Below the pieces are notes generated by a model. It did not search any database, was not told the origin of the DNA, and saw only the letters and a list, made by a program, of their open reading frames with translations. The position numbers and the translations under genes were made by a program. Shown in pieces: positions 10,785-21,470 of a stretch of 64,000 nt of DNA. Source of the stretch: Maniola hyperantus (lineage: Eukaryota > Arthropoda > Insecta > Lepidoptera > Nymphalidae); assembly GCF_902806685.2 (NCBI RefSeq), contig NC_048539.1:7328501-7392500 (forward strand), in the 5' to 3' direction. Each line of letters starts with the position of its first letter. Within the stretch, counting starts at the first letter, position 1.

Positions 10785-11018
10785 GTCTAGGTAACGATTG
10801 CTATTAGTCTTATAAATGACTAGCAGATGCAGACGAATAGGCTCTTGGACTGTAGTAATAAAATGACGTTATTTTTTGTATAGCGTTAGTTTATTGGGCT
10901 AGAAATTAGAATTCATTATTAAAGAGAATAATTTGAAAAATCTTGATCATTATTTATTTTTTAAATAATCAATTGATTAACGTCACGCTGTACGGAAAGC
11001 GTTTAATGACGTCACAAG
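10785..11018 (+). repeat. Anonymous repeat J, copy 2
   Basis: ACGATTGCTATTAGTCTTAT, then GCTCTTGGACTGTAGTAATA, GTTTATTGGGCTAGAAA and CACGCTGTACGGAAAG match 9640-9690 and 8856-9025. It abuts family C on its right. Confidence 0.55.
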
Positions 11019-11052
11019 GCGTACTTAAACGACACTTTTTTTTTCAATTTTC

Positions 11053-11478
11053 CGGGTTCCGTACCTCAAAAGGAAAAACGGAACCCTTATAGGATCACTT
11101 TGTTGTCTGTCTGTCTGTCTGTCTGTCAAGAAACCTATAGGGAATCCCGTTGACCTAGAATCATGAAATTTGGCAGGTAGGTAGATCTTATAGCTGACAT
11201 TTGGGGAAAAATCTAAAAACCGTGAATTTAGGGTTAGATCACACAAAAAAAATTAAATTGTGGTCATGAACTAATAATTAGTATTTTCAACTTTCGAAGT
11301 GAGTGACTATATCAAGTGGGGTATCATATGAAAGGTCTTCACCTGTACATTCTAAAACAGATTTTTATTTATTTTTATGCATCATAGTTTTTGAATTATC
11401 GTGCAACATGTCGAAAAAATACGACTGTAGTACGGAACCCTCATTGCGCGAGCCTGACTCGCACTTGGCCGGTTTTTT
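11053..11478 (+). mobile_element. Family C element, full-length
   Basis: One end is GGGTTCCGTACCTCAAAAGG followed by GGAACCCTTATAGGATCACT and a TGTC microsatellite. The core includes CATGAAATTTGGCAGGTAGG, CAAGTGGGGTATCATATGAA and ATTATCGTGCAAC. The tip is ACGGAACCCTCATTGCGCGA followed by CGCACTTGGCCGG. Other copies lie at 1, 9961, 20316, 21695, 31985, 44515 and 54232. Non-coding; I do not assign a transposon class. Confidence 0.7.
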
Positions 11479-12534
11479 GTCATAAAAATGATCTTCTCCT
11501 CTTCTTATTTTTGTGTTTATGGGACTGTACATCAAGATTATATTTTGGCTGCAGGCTATTCTCAATTTGCTTATATTATCTCAGTGATAAAATCTCGTTT
11601 TAAAAGTCTGAGCAAAGTCAAAGTACGCTCTATAATTATACTAATTCTATATCAATGGCTCTATAGATAACCAAGTAGGTATATTAGTGCGATCTTATTA
11701 TGGATATGTATACATCTATTTTCTACTGTTGGTAGTGGGGACAGTGCAGTCTAGGTACATTAGGTACCTACCGTTTTATAAGTTTAACCTAAACATATAA
11801 AGGGGTAAAGTTGAAGGCTTGGCTCACTTTGTACGGCCTTTTCAAAGGATCAGCCTAGCTGTCCGGCGTAGAAATACACTTATTCTTGTCACAAATCCAT
11901 GCGGACATGATACCGTATTTAGATAAGGTATAATTTTCAATAAAGATAGACCACTTTTTAAAAAAACCTGCACATAAAGTTAAAATAAAATATTTAAACT
12001 AAGTACCACTCTATTGCACACGGAAATGGATTAAAATAGAATAGGTAGGTACTTGGAGTAGTTGACTTTAATGCTACGTCATAGTGACGTAGTTTTTCCT
12101 AGCCAAAGTTGGCAAGAATCAGGGCACTTCATTAACTGCTCTGAAAAATGTAAACTACATTTACATGAAAAGATATACATTGCTGGCGTTCTCGGAAAAC
12201 TGTTTAATTTAAAATTACATAATGCTTAACAGCGTACACTGTTTTTGAGTCCATAGAATGGTAGTCGAGAACTTGGAACGGTTATTTTAAAACTACGTCA
12301 TAGGTAAGTAGTGGTTTCAACAGAATTGGCCAAGTACTGAAGCGTTTCGGTAACTTTCCTGCAAAATGTTACTACTAACAACTATTTTACAGCTATCAGA
12401 GGATAACACACTTTTAAAATACTGTTTTATTCCCTGTAGGTATCTACCAATAACTAAATCACTGGCATCATCAAGCTTGAAATAAAGACCCAACTATTAT
12501 GAATAAGTGTAAAAAAAAATTAACGGCGACGAAA

Positions 12535-12690
12535 AATATTGTTAGGAAACCTACATACCTGAGAGTTTCCATTATGTTCTCAACGGTGTGGAAAGTCTAT
12601 CAATCCGCATTTGGCTAGCGTGGCCAATCCTTCTCATTTTGAAATGAGATCCGTACTAAGCAGTTAAGTAGCCGGCGATGGGTTCATGAT
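12535..12690 (+). mobile_element. SINE-A fragment
   Basis: CGAAAAATATTGTTAGGAAACC, GAGAGTTTCCATTATGTTCTC, AATCCGCATTTGGCTAGCGT and CTTCTCATTTTGAAATGAGA form the body of SINE-A on the plus strand, ending near GGCGATGGGTTCATGATG. The head is missing. Confidence 0.55.
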
Positions 12691-12892
12691 GGAGTACAGA
12701 AAAATTAGGTCGGTACAGTTACTCAATTCTAGACAGAATATGACATATCGCACAATTTCATCATTTTCTAAGGAAAAGGACTGTTGGTTGTATTTATTTA
12801 TATAAGTAGCGCCAAACATTATGGTTGACTGCAGCGAAGTTATCTGCATTAATGTAATATGCAAAACTTAAACAGGAGTAAAGCACCGTTGG

Positions 12893-13000
12893 TCCCCTCT
12901 TTATATTCCACACTGGATGATTAATAGCCCAGCGGCGTCAACTCCAACTCCTACGGTCTGATTAATTACTTTCCCCGTGAGAAAACTATCACCTCGTCTT
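12893..13000 (+). repeat. Anonymous repeat L, copy 1
   Basis: GGATGATTAATAGCC, GATTAATTACTTTCCCCGTG and AGAAAACTATCACCTCGT recur at 21837-21955 in the same order. Confidence 0.5.
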
Positions 13001-13111
13001 TGAGGCTTGGTTTGTACTTACACCGTTTATCGAAATTATATTAATCATTGTTCCTTTGCAGTGCTCTGTGCATGCAGATATTAGGTACTTGAAGTTTGCA
13101 AGTCATAACGA

Positions 13112-13272
13112 ACTAGCTATTTCACCCCCTTAGGAGTTGAATTTTCAAAAATCCTTTCTTAGCGGATGCTTACGTCATAATAGCTATCTGCATGCCGAAT
13201 TTCAGCTCGATCCGTCCAGTAGTTTGAGCTGTGCCTTGATGGATCAGTCAGTCAGTCAGTCAGTTACCTTTT
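13112..13272 (-). mobile_element. Helitron-like H2, 3' hairpin lost
   Basis: ACTAGC, TTTCACCCCCTTAGGAGTTG, AAAAATCCTTTCTTAGCGGA, ATAATAGCTATCTGCATGCC and a GTCA microsatellite read as H2 on the minus strand. The GC hairpin between CTAG and the CACCCC segment has been deleted. Confidence 0.6.
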
Positions 13273-14070
13273 AAATTTATATATTTAAGATTAGAAGGAA
13301 GTAGGAACTACTGCTAGAAAAAATAAATACATTTTCGAGTAGCATTTTTACAGCTTTGTACTCTTGAATCACAGTGCATAAGCTCACGCATTTCTCCGAG
13401 AAGGTAGCAGTGCTTTTATTTTTTGAGTAAACTAAGAAAAAAAACAATACATTTTACCCAAAAAGCTTGGAGCTATCAAAAAGCACAAATGGGGCCGCCA
13501 TTAGTGCGCTAATCGAATCTTGACAACTATTTCTTATTCTCTAAGAATTATTATTAAGGTACTACATCCGTGTTCCTTGCTATCTCGCCCGATATGGCCA
13601 AATTTTGCCAATGTAATTTGCATTTTCAGTACTGAAAATGCAATTTAAACACTTATTGCGGTTCCGGCACTGGATCGTCTGGTGATATGCGATCATTCAT
13701 TAGTCCAATCTTAATGAAATATTTTTCAAACGTCATATATTAACGATTTTAACGTTAACTGTGTTATGCTGTATAACTCCAAATCCATGAATAGACGTTT
13801 GATAATAACCCTGCTACCCTAGCCCTTGTAGAAAACCAAAACTCTTGAAAAAAAATCCTTTGAAATAGTGGCCTACCTATTTTGTCGCTGAAACGTGAAA
13901 CCTTGCTACCTATAAATCCTCTAATTCCCTTGTGACCTCTAAAGTCCGTATGGAATGATTAATAATACACCCATCAACGACGGCTCTAATTCAAACCTCT
14001 GACGAATTTATATCCCCTGAGAATCCTTCAACTTCTCGCTACGTTCGCGATCGTATAATTATACCTTTCT
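13273..14070. other. Unannotated stretch
   Basis: No gene or repeat recognised. Several short AT-rich open frames without domains. Confidence 0.35.
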
Positions 14071-14222
14071 ATCTGATGCCTGCGACTTCGTCCGCGTAGA
14101 TCAAGATTTTAAAAATCCTGTGGACACTTTAATTTTTCGGGATAAAAGTAGCCTAAGTACATCCCTCCCCAAGCCGATAACTATAACCATGCAAAAAATC
14201 ACGCTCTGTTGAGGAGTGATTA
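14071..14222 (-). mobile_element. Helitron-like H1, 5'-truncated
   Basis: ATCTGATGCCTGCGACTTCG, TCCGCGTAGATCAAG, TTTTTCGGGATAAAAGTAGC and ATGCAAAAAATCACG match the 3' two thirds of H1 on the minus strand. Confidence 0.6.
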
Positions 14223-14761
14223 AAGTACAAACCATCACAGAAGAGAAATTGTTAGCCATGTTAACGGGGTACACCGGCCCGGATACTGCTCTTCCCCTCG
14301 GATGTATCCAAAAGGGACCAGCAGCTACGAGGCATAATTGGTGTACTTACCTAGGTTATAAGTAGTAACTCTGACAACATCCACAAAAAATAAAACAACC
14401 AAGTAATTTGATACCTACCTAGTACCTAATTTAAGTCAATGTTTTTGTACAAAATCTATAATAGGTACACTTCAACCATAGCCATTAAACTTAACTCCAA
14501 TGGTAGGAAAAGTAATGAAGGCAAAATGAGACGATTTAGAAGGTCTAAACGCACCCTAGAAAATACTTGAGGGAAATAGACGCAAGTTGTCCCACTAATG
14601 TAGGTAAATTTCGCTGAAAACACTTTAGATTCGGGTTATAAAGGCGATTAAAGGTCACAATGACACAGGATTTCTTACATAGAATAGGCGTTATAATATA
14701 GACCAACCAACCCTTAGGTAATGTTAAAGTATAATAATCTAGTTTTAACTTACCTTTTTAT

Positions 14762-14911
14762 GTTGTTTTCTTCTTCTTCTCTGTTATCTTTTAGTATGCA
14801 GAGATAGGAGATAGGCCCTCTCACGTGCACACCATTCTTTCTGGTGTTGGCGAGCCTCCTCCAAGTTTTCCCCGCAAGCTTGGTGATATCGTTCGACCAA
14901 CTACTTTGTTC
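14762..14911 (-). pseudogene. Non-LTR retrotransposon 3' end fragment
   Basis: Read on the minus strand, it encodes the motif NDITKLAGKTWRRLANTRK. After an apparent one-base deletion it continues in another frame as EWCARERAYLL and stops soon after. This resembles the extreme C-terminus of insect non-LTR reverse transcriptases (the DDI..AG..W...A..R..W...AY motif). The stop is followed by a GAA-rich microsatellite on the minus strand, consistent with the 3' end. Only about 45 residues remain, so the element is dead. Confidence 0.55.
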
Positions 14912-15175
14912 ACCAAATTAAAAAGTTGGTTAACAAGTAACATACCAACGGACAAACAGACAAAACATGTGCATCCATACATTGATATTATAGATCCGTA
15001 GTGGTAGGTATATGGTCTGGGCGTCAGTCAACGTTCAAACGTTCAACTACTCATTACTACGATTTCAATAAAACTATATAAACATTATACCTGGATATGC
15101 TATTATACATAAGATACTTTTTATTCATTGAAAACAAAAGGCTCCTTCAGGAGGTTTTCCTTAATTAGTACGAAC

Positions 15176-15605
15176 ATCATCATCATCATCATCATCATCA
15201 GCCTGTGGACGTCCACTGTTGGATATAGGCCTTCCCTAAAGAGCGCCACCACACCCGGTCCTCAGCCTTCCTCATCCAGCCACTTCCCGCCAGCCTCTTT
15301 ATATCGTCGGTCCATCGTGCTGGAGGGCGTCCCACACTACGCTTGCTTAAACGCGGTCTCCACTCAAGGACTTTCCGGCTCCAACGGCCATCGCCTCTGC
15401 GACAGGCATGACCTGCCCACTGCCACTTCAGCTTGCTAATAGTTTGGGCTATGTCAGTGACCTTGGTTCTCCTGCGGATCTCCTCATTTCGGATCTTGTC
15501 CCTCAAGGAAACTCCTAACATAGCCCTCTCCATAGCTCGCTGAGCGACTTTGAATTTGTGGACAAGGCCGTTTGTTAGTGTCCACGTTTCGATAGTACGA
15601 ACGGA
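15176..15605 (-). pseudogene. RTE-like non-LTR retrotransposon 3' stub
   Basis: The minus strand is open for 111 codons from 15533 to 15198. The frame extends upstream of that ATG through ETWTLTNGLVHKFKVAQ to about 15605. Diagnostic segments are the start MERAMLGVSLRDKIRNEEI, then KLKWQWAGHACRR, VGRPPARWTDDIK and WWRSLGKAYIQQW. This is the C-terminal tail that follows the reverse transcriptase domain in RTE-type elements. The stop is followed by an (ATG)n microsatellite (CAT on the plus strand, 15176-15200), as expected for the 3' end. It is 5'-truncated: no endonuclease or polymerase core is present. The plus-strand frame 15128-15439 is its shadow. Confidence 0.8.
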
Positions 15606-15717
15606 TTCGTATAATTATTAAAGTAACGATTGAGAGTAGTATGCTCTAGTTAACTTTTTTTTGACATGACATAGAAGACGCATAAACCAGCAAGCAGCAC
15701 CAGATGCTTCAGATTGT

Positions 15718-15785
15718 CAGACGGGGATGTTCCATGTATTATTCAAATTGTTTAATGATAGCTCGTTACCATGGTACTAATAGGT
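15718..15785 (+). repeat. Repeat K, copy 1
   Basis: CCATGTATTATTCAAATTGT followed by TTAATGAT is shared with 25568-25625 (+) and 36832-36885 (-). Confidence 0.45.
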
Positions 15786-15789
15786 TTGA

Positions 15790-16725
15790 TTGCAATCAAG
15801 GCCTAAGACATAAGTTAATAAATAAAAATCAAAAACCCTGAAGTATCTGTTTTCTATGTGCCTATACATAAGTACATTCATTTTATCATTTCCTAAGTGC
15901 GGTTAGACAGAATGAAAAATAAACAAAATATGCATCATTCCGTATTAGACATTACAATGAAAGAGCTGAATCTTTGAGAGCAATTCATCTTACATCACTT
16001 CCATCAACATCGCTTTTCGTTTCCACTGCAGACAAATGACGGCACATATTTCCAGCATTGTCGATATTCATCCAAGTGTATCATCGCACTATGTGGTCTC
16101 GTATTCACTAAAACATTTGGGTTTTATTTTGTTTTGTATCACTTTCAATCATTAAAAGTGCATACTTAGGTAGCGCAAAAACAGAACTTATTACAACCAA
16201 TTGCAACCAATACACTATATTATTTAGTGCAAAATGCAAATGGAACTCCATAATTCCGTAGGATTACAGTGCTTCCGGATTATGAATCCATGTTTGATGG
16301 TAGACTTTAACATCAGTCACCCATTCAGTTCACAACTTGAGTCCCAATCGCCTGATAAACGCTGCCGCAACTAGGGCACCCTTAATAATTAAGGGCACCA
16401 AAAATATTACTGTTACTACATTAATTCTTGTATATCTAAAATTATATTAATATTTCTGATCTAATTATAATAATTATAGTATGTCTAAAATTTTAAATCT
16501 TTTATTATAATTTTAATAGATATAAAACATAATATGTACAAGGGATTTTAGCTAAAAATCTGTTAGGCCACAATCTTGCCAAACGATAAATCCAAAATGA
16601 TACGTCAAAATCCAGGAAACCCAAACAGTTTGCTACCCTAGTCTTACGTAAGAGGCAGAGCCGGTATCCCAACAAGGGCTTACCATAAAATTCAATTAAA
16701 TGTAAGCGTGTTAAGCAGCCCCCGA
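15790..16725. other. Unannotated stretch
   Basis: No gene seen. Contains a 17-base palindrome, CCCTTAATAATTAAGGG, at 16379-16395 and AT-rich low-complexity sequence near 16400-16550. Confidence 0.4.
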
Positions 16726-16729
16726 TGAA

Positions 16730-16860
16730 TAAAAGGTTTCATTGGACTTTAAAAACGGAAACGTTTTTGTTGTCACGTAATTTCCCCATAGACATAATAC
16801 TCATACAAATAAACCACTCACATTGTGAAAACTCTGTCGTCTAAACGAAAAATTCTTCAC
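16730..16860 (+). repeat. Anonymous repeat M, copy 1
   Basis: GTTTCATTGGACTTTAAAAAC, GGAAACGTTTTTG and AATTTCCCCATAGACA recur at 18335-18440. Confidence 0.45.
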
Positions 16861-16920
16861 CTTCACCAGTCTACTCCAAATCATACAATACTTAATAGTA
16901 CCTATTTACCACTGTAAAAA

Positions 16921-17133
16921 TGAAAAGGAAAAAAGGAAAAGCTGACTGACTGACTGATCTATCAACGCACAGCGTAAACAATTGAACGGATCTGGCTGAA
17001 ATTTGGCATGCATAGCTATTATGACGTCGACATCCACTAAGAAAGGATTTTTGAAAATTCAAACTCTCAAGGGGTAAAACAGGGATTTGAAATTTATGTA
17101 GTCCACGCGGATGAAGTCGCGGGCATAAGCTAG
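16921..17133 (+). mobile_element. Helitron-like H2
   Basis: AAAAGGAAAAGCTGACTGAC, TGATCTATCAACGCACAGC, ATAGCTATTATGACGTCGAC, AAGAAAGGATTTTTGAAAAT and GTCGCGGGCATAAGCTAG-T. A complete copy with an intact terminal hairpin (CGCGG-AT-GAA-GTCGCG). Confidence 0.7.
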
Positions 17134-17144
17134 TTTAAGATTAA

Positions 17145-17341
17145 AAAGCAATCCTGATGGAACTCTTTGAATTTCTGGGACAAAAAGCATCCTATGTTCA
17201 TCTCTAGAATACAAGCTATCTCTGTACCAAATTTCATTATTTAAATCAGTTGTTTATCTGATTCAGCCACAAAAAGTTGAAAGGCAGATATAGAGACAGA
17301 CATATTTTCACATTACCTAATTTTAATACTACTAGTGTGGA
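17145..17341 (-). mobile_element. Helitron-like H1, diverged
   Basis: GATGGAACTCTTTGAATTTC, GGGACAAAAAGCATCCTATG, ACAAGCTATCTCTGTACCAA, then a GACAGACA stretch and TTAATACTACTAGTGTGGAT. It starts 12 bp after H2 ends, in the opposite orientation. Confidence 0.55.
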
Positions 17342-17342
17342 T

Positions 17343-17807
17343 AATTATGTAGTTTTCAAGTAGAGCTGCATATTATAAGTCTCTACTGGCTCGTGTCACG
17401 CCTAGGATACGTTTCCGTCTATCACGGAAAGTTATGAAAATTTTAACGAACCTGACATCACAGGTCGTAACTACACGTAGTGGTGTGTCAGCTTCACTAA
17501 AATTGCAGCTAAAATGCAGCTCAAATTTTGAAAACAAATACGGATTACAACTACTTCCTGTAGATACGCTACTCACTAGTTCATTTAAATTCGCTGAAAC
17601 ATTAGTTAGGTAGCTCTAAAAATAGATAGGATCCAGCTCAGCCTTTTTCGCCGCATGGTCATTTACTTTTAGAGCATTTCTCGATTCAGAATCAAACGGC
17701 TAGCTGCAGTCGCTGCAGTCAGTATGACAAGACAACAATGTGAAAAGGTCTAGATTGCATCGCTTTTTCGTTTTACCTAGTATATTATCATAAGCTATCT
17801 TATATCT
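17343..17807. other. Unannotated stretch
   Basis: Open frames 17373-17576 and 17700-17894 (-) show no domain. No repeat matched. Confidence 0.35.
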
Positions 17808-17892
17808 ACTAGACGAGCTAACCCGCCCCAGCTTCGCTCGACTGAAATTTTTGGGAATCAGTAAGGGAGTGAAATTAAAAAAAATCTTAAAC
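17808..17892 (-). mobile_element. Helitron-like H4 fragment
   Basis: ACTAGACGAGCTAACCCGCC, CCAGCTTCGCTCGACTG and AGTGAAATTAAAAAAAATCT resemble the CTAG end of the H4 units at 5177-5757. Confidence 0.45.
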
Positions 17893-18334
17893 ACGTAGGT
17901 ACGTATGAGTACCTATAGCTCTTCATTTTTGTTTCAAAGTCAATTCTCATTACATACAAAAAATTTCATACAAAAAATTTCCCCCTGTTTTATGCCCTCT
18001 TCGCGGTGGAATTTCCACCCACCCACTGTCAAAATTTCAAATGTCTATCCCCAGTTGTTTGTGCTGTGCGTTGACAGTTTAGTCCCTCAGAACAAGTAGG
18101 TATTTTTGAGATACCTAGGTACTGCAGATGATGCCCGTAACTCTATATCCTTAAGTAGGCAAGCTTACTTTAAAACAAGGGACAACAAAGAAGAAAGAAA
18201 ATACATATTATAATGAAGTAAACAGAAAAGTCCAAAATTTAAAATTCTTGAGGATAACATAACACGGATTTTCCATTAAAATTCAATTCAACTCCCTCCA
18301 CGTTATGGCCCACAATATGCCCCCATGGCCAGAA

Positions 18335-18440
18335 GTTTCATTAAACTTTGACAAGCGGAAACATTTTTGCCTTCATGGAATTTCCCCATAGACAGTACGC
18401 TGGCACAATGACAAAAATTTACTTCAATGCGTAGCGTTAA
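18335..18440 (+). repeat. Anonymous repeat M, copy 2
   Basis: GTTTCATTAAACTTTGACAA, GGAAACATTTTTGCC and AATTTCCCCATAGACAG match 16730-16860. Confidence 0.45.
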
Positions 18441-18549
18441 AAAAACCTTATAAATTGAGGATAACTGATAAGAGCGGATTTTTGGTTCAAAAACATAATA
18501 TTATATACCCAACACATGCAGACTATTTTTCCAAATTTTTCCTAATTAT

Positions 18550-18778
18550 CAATATTATAAATGTGAAAGTGTGGATGTTTGGATGTTTGTTACTCAATCA
18601 CGCGAAAACGGCAGAACGGATTTGGATGAAATTTGATATGGAAATAGATTATAATACCCTGGATTAATGGAAGTAGCCTATGTGTTAATAGGCTACTTTT
18701 TATCCCGGAAAATCAAAGAGTTCCCGCGGGATTTTGAAAATATAAATCTACACGGACGAAGTCGCGGGCATCAGCTAG
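18550..18778 (+). mobile_element. Helitron-like H1, complete copy
   Basis: CAATATTATAAATGTGAAAG start; TACTCAATCACGCGAAAACG, GGATGAAATTTGATATGGAA, TTTTTATCCCGGAAAATCAA; end ACACGGACGAAGTCGCGGGC and CATCAGCTAG-T. A 229-bp copy that can serve as a local reference. Confidence 0.75.
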
Positions 18779-18860
18779 TAAGTAATAATTAAATACAAAT
18801 ACCTAATTGAAATTGGTCCATACATTGGATTGATTCAATTCTTGGGGATCAAGTAAATTT

Positions 18861-19136
18861 CATCATGATCCTGATCAACCCATCGCCAGCACACTTCTGA
18901 GAACGGGTCTCCTCTCAGAATGACCAGGGGTTAGGCCATAGTCTGCTTCGGCGACCCAGTGTGGATTCGCAGACTTTACAGACATTTGAAAACATTATAG
19001 AGAACTCGCAACCATGCAGGTTTCCTTACGATGTTTTCCTTCAACGTTAAATCAAGTGAAATTTAAATGCTTAAGACGCACATAACTCCGAAATCGAACC
19101 CCCGGCCTCATCTTAACCAGTAGGCTATCACCGCTG
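18861..19136 (-). mobile_element. SINE-A
   Basis: ATCATGATCCTGATCAACCC, ACGGGTCTCCTCTCAGAATG, GTGTGGATTCGCAGACTTTA, TACGATGTTTTCCTTCAACG, then a degraded B-box and CTTAACCAGTAGGCTATCAC as the head. The B-box region carries a deletion. Confidence 0.65.
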
Positions 19137-19530
19137 TCAAGTAAAGGTAACTTGAAAAAATACACATTCCATCCTTGCCTTGACACAAGCATCAATAAAA
19201 TGAGTGCTATTATTATAGCAAATGAATATCAGGATTAATTGAACATGAAAATAGCTGCCATTTCTGCAACTTTATGAAATCCGAAATTATGTAAATCAAG
19301 CATGGCATTCGAAAAATTTTCGTTATTCCAGTTCATAATAATATTTTAAATTGTTAAAATGTAGTACCGTATACATACCAGTTAACTAAATTGTTTCAAT
19401 TCCTATTCCAGGCTCTGTTATACTTAACTTGTACCTACATTTTAAATCTAGTTGTTATTTTAACAATTTAACATTTCAAGACGGTATTTAGTTTTTAGAA
19501 TCTAGTAAGTAGGATAAACTGTATGGACAA

Positions 19531-19830
19531 AGAGCCAGCCGTTATTTTATAAAACCTGAAAGTTTATCTGCGTGTTTTAAACTTTATGGGCGACACGGGG
19601 TTGCTATACTATACTAAGTATCTGGCAATATATGACGTGATTTCTAATACTATTCTGAACAAAATATCATAAAATTAGAGTTCATACTTTGACGTAAGAT
19701 TTTTTACACCTTTGTTACTTGTTATCTCCCAAAGCCACCATGATCCAAAAAAACGTTCCTCCAAGTTAAGGGACATAACGCCGAGAAAGTAGAAACTTTC
19801 AGCTTTTATAAAATGTCTGGCACACGCTGG
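19531..19830. mobile_element. Inverted-repeat element D, copy 1
   Basis: Left GCCAGCCGTTATTTTATAAA and CTGAAAGTTTATCTGCG; right CTTTCAGCTTTTATAAAATG and CACACGCTGGC are inverted. The core contains ATGACGTGATTTCTAATACT, TACTTTGACGTAAGATTTTT and CCAAAGCCACCATGATCC. Copies lie at 23035, 52245 and 52846. Confidence 0.6.
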
Positions 19831-19915
19831 CTTTTTCTCTAGTAGTTCCATAGCTCGTAAGGTATAACTTTTGACGTCCATGACTTAGCAGATAGGGAGG
19901 CTCTGACATTACTCA

Positions 19916-19956
19916 ATGGGCGCTTTTCCGATGGCCGGTGCCGGAAAAGCGCCCAT
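19916..19956. repeat. Perfect 15-bp GC-rich hairpin
   Basis: ATGGGCGCTTTTCCG (19916-19930) pairs perfectly with CGGAAAAGCGCCCAT (19942-19956) across an 11-base loop. The minus strand is open over 103 codons from 20224 to 19913 and reads through it, with no recognised domain. Confidence 0.8.
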
Positions 19957-20315
19957 GTACGAAACTATATGAGGCAAAAATAATGAAACCATACAATACG
20001 TTTTCCCGCTTTTCGACGAATATTTCTGAGGTATAGGTATATTGCCGAGCCATCGCAGTGCCAATGCCGGTGCCCAAATTAGAGAAATGGACGTACCTAT
20101 TGTGAAATCGACATCCGGATTCGATCCGAGTTTTCGAGAAATTTCTCTCTGGTCTGAATTTCCTCAAATCTGGATCGGATGCAGTGCGTAAAGAGCCTTC
20201 GTACCTTGGGCTTACTTTAACCATTTTGGTCCGAAACCTTAAAATCTATAGCTAGTAAGTTGCTATTACATCAGCAGAGAGCAACAAAATGAAACAAATG
20301 TCCCTTTTTTTAGTT

Positions 20316-20842
20316 AGGGTTCCGTAGCCAAATGGCAAAAAACGGAACCCTTATAGATTCGTCATATCTGTCTGTCTGTTTGTCCATCCGTCCGTATGTC
20401 ACAGCCACTTTTTTCCGAAACTATAAGAGCTGTACTGTTGAAACTTGGTGACTAGATGTATTCTGTGAACCGCATTAAGATTTTTACACAAAAATAGAGA
20501 AAAACAAGTTCCCCATACTTAGAAGTGAAACTCAAAATTGTTTTTTTTTCATCGAACCCATACGTGTGGGGTATCTATAGATAGGTCTTCAAAAATGATA
20601 TTGAGGTTTCTAATATCAAAGTGGTAAAATGTGTGCCCCCCCTCCCCTGTAACTTCTAAAACAAGATAATGATAAAACTAAAAAATATATATGATATACA
20701 TTACCATGCAAACTTCCACCTAAAATGGTTTGAACGAGATCTAGTAAGTAGTTTTTGATTTATCGTGCAAAATGACGATAAAATACGATTGTACAACGGA
20801 ACCCTCAGTGCGCGAGTCTGATTCGCACTTGGCCGGTTTTTT
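20316..20842 (+). mobile_element. Family C element, full-length
   Basis: AGGGTTCCGTAGCCAAATGG, GGAACCCTTATAGATTCGTC, TGTCTGTCTG, TCCGTCCGTATGTCACAGCC, then a core and tip CGGAACCCTCAGTGCGCGAG followed by CGCACTTGGCCGG. It shares both ends with 11053-11478 but has a different interior, so at least two subfamilies exist. Confidence 0.7.
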
Positions 20843-21011
20843 ATTCTTTGTAAAAGTTAAAGCTACATACATTTATACATTTCGTAGTACCTACCTAGTG
20901 ACCTCAGGTCATGAACTTTAACTTCAAATTTTCGCGTGTAGGTCAACCATGCGTATTGCTGACTTGAAATTGGTTTACCAAAAACTTTTTGAATAGTTAA
21001 TTTTACATTGC

Positions 21012-21050
21012 ATAATTTAAACCATTTCAACAAGAAATGGTTTAAATTAT
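21012..21050. repeat. Perfect 17-bp hairpin
   Basis: ATAATTTAAACCATTTC (21012-21028) pairs perfectly with 21034-21050 across the loop AACAA. Confidence 0.85.
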
Positions 21051-21124
21051 ACCCGGGCCACCTCAAACTAATCAGTCTGTTTTGAAGTGATAACAATTGA
21101 ACGAACCGCCAAGTAAAAGATCTG

Positions 21125-21290
21125 CTGCGCGATTGCGGGAGAATGACCTACACTGTCACGATCGCAATCACCTCTGATTGGTTGACGCTCGCTCACTATT
21201 GGCTACAATGCATTGTTTCAACAAGAATCGCTCAAATTCAGCCAATCACAACAATTGAGATTGTATCCGTATCTGAATGGTAACAACGCC
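21125..21290 (+). repeat. Anonymous repeat N, copy 1
   Basis: GATCGCAATCACCTCTGATT, GCTCACTATT, AATGCATTGTTTCAA, AAATTCAGCCAATCACAACA and ATTGAGATTGTA recur at 37100-37240 (+). Confidence 0.6.
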
Positions 21291-21470
21291 CAAACGGATC
21301 CTATTACCCTCTTATTTTATGCTGTAACCGAGCCTCAGCTGTAGGTCCGTCTGCCTGTCAGCGGGCTATACCTACCTCATGAACCGTAATAGTCAGTAAG
21401 TTGAAATTTTATAGGGTGAGGGTAGGGTGAGTGGTTTTGTAGGGTTATTGCTGCTATAACAACATCTCTA

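Noticed and set aside
12057..12345. Two stretches with CTACGTCATAG and GCCAA similarity
   Set aside because: Too diverged to support a repeat call by eye.
15128..15439. 103-codon plus-strand open frame
   Set aside because: Antisense shadow of the RTE-like 3' end on the minus strand.
20863..21096. 77-codon minus-strand open frame
   Set aside because: Passes through a perfect hairpin; no domain or splice context.
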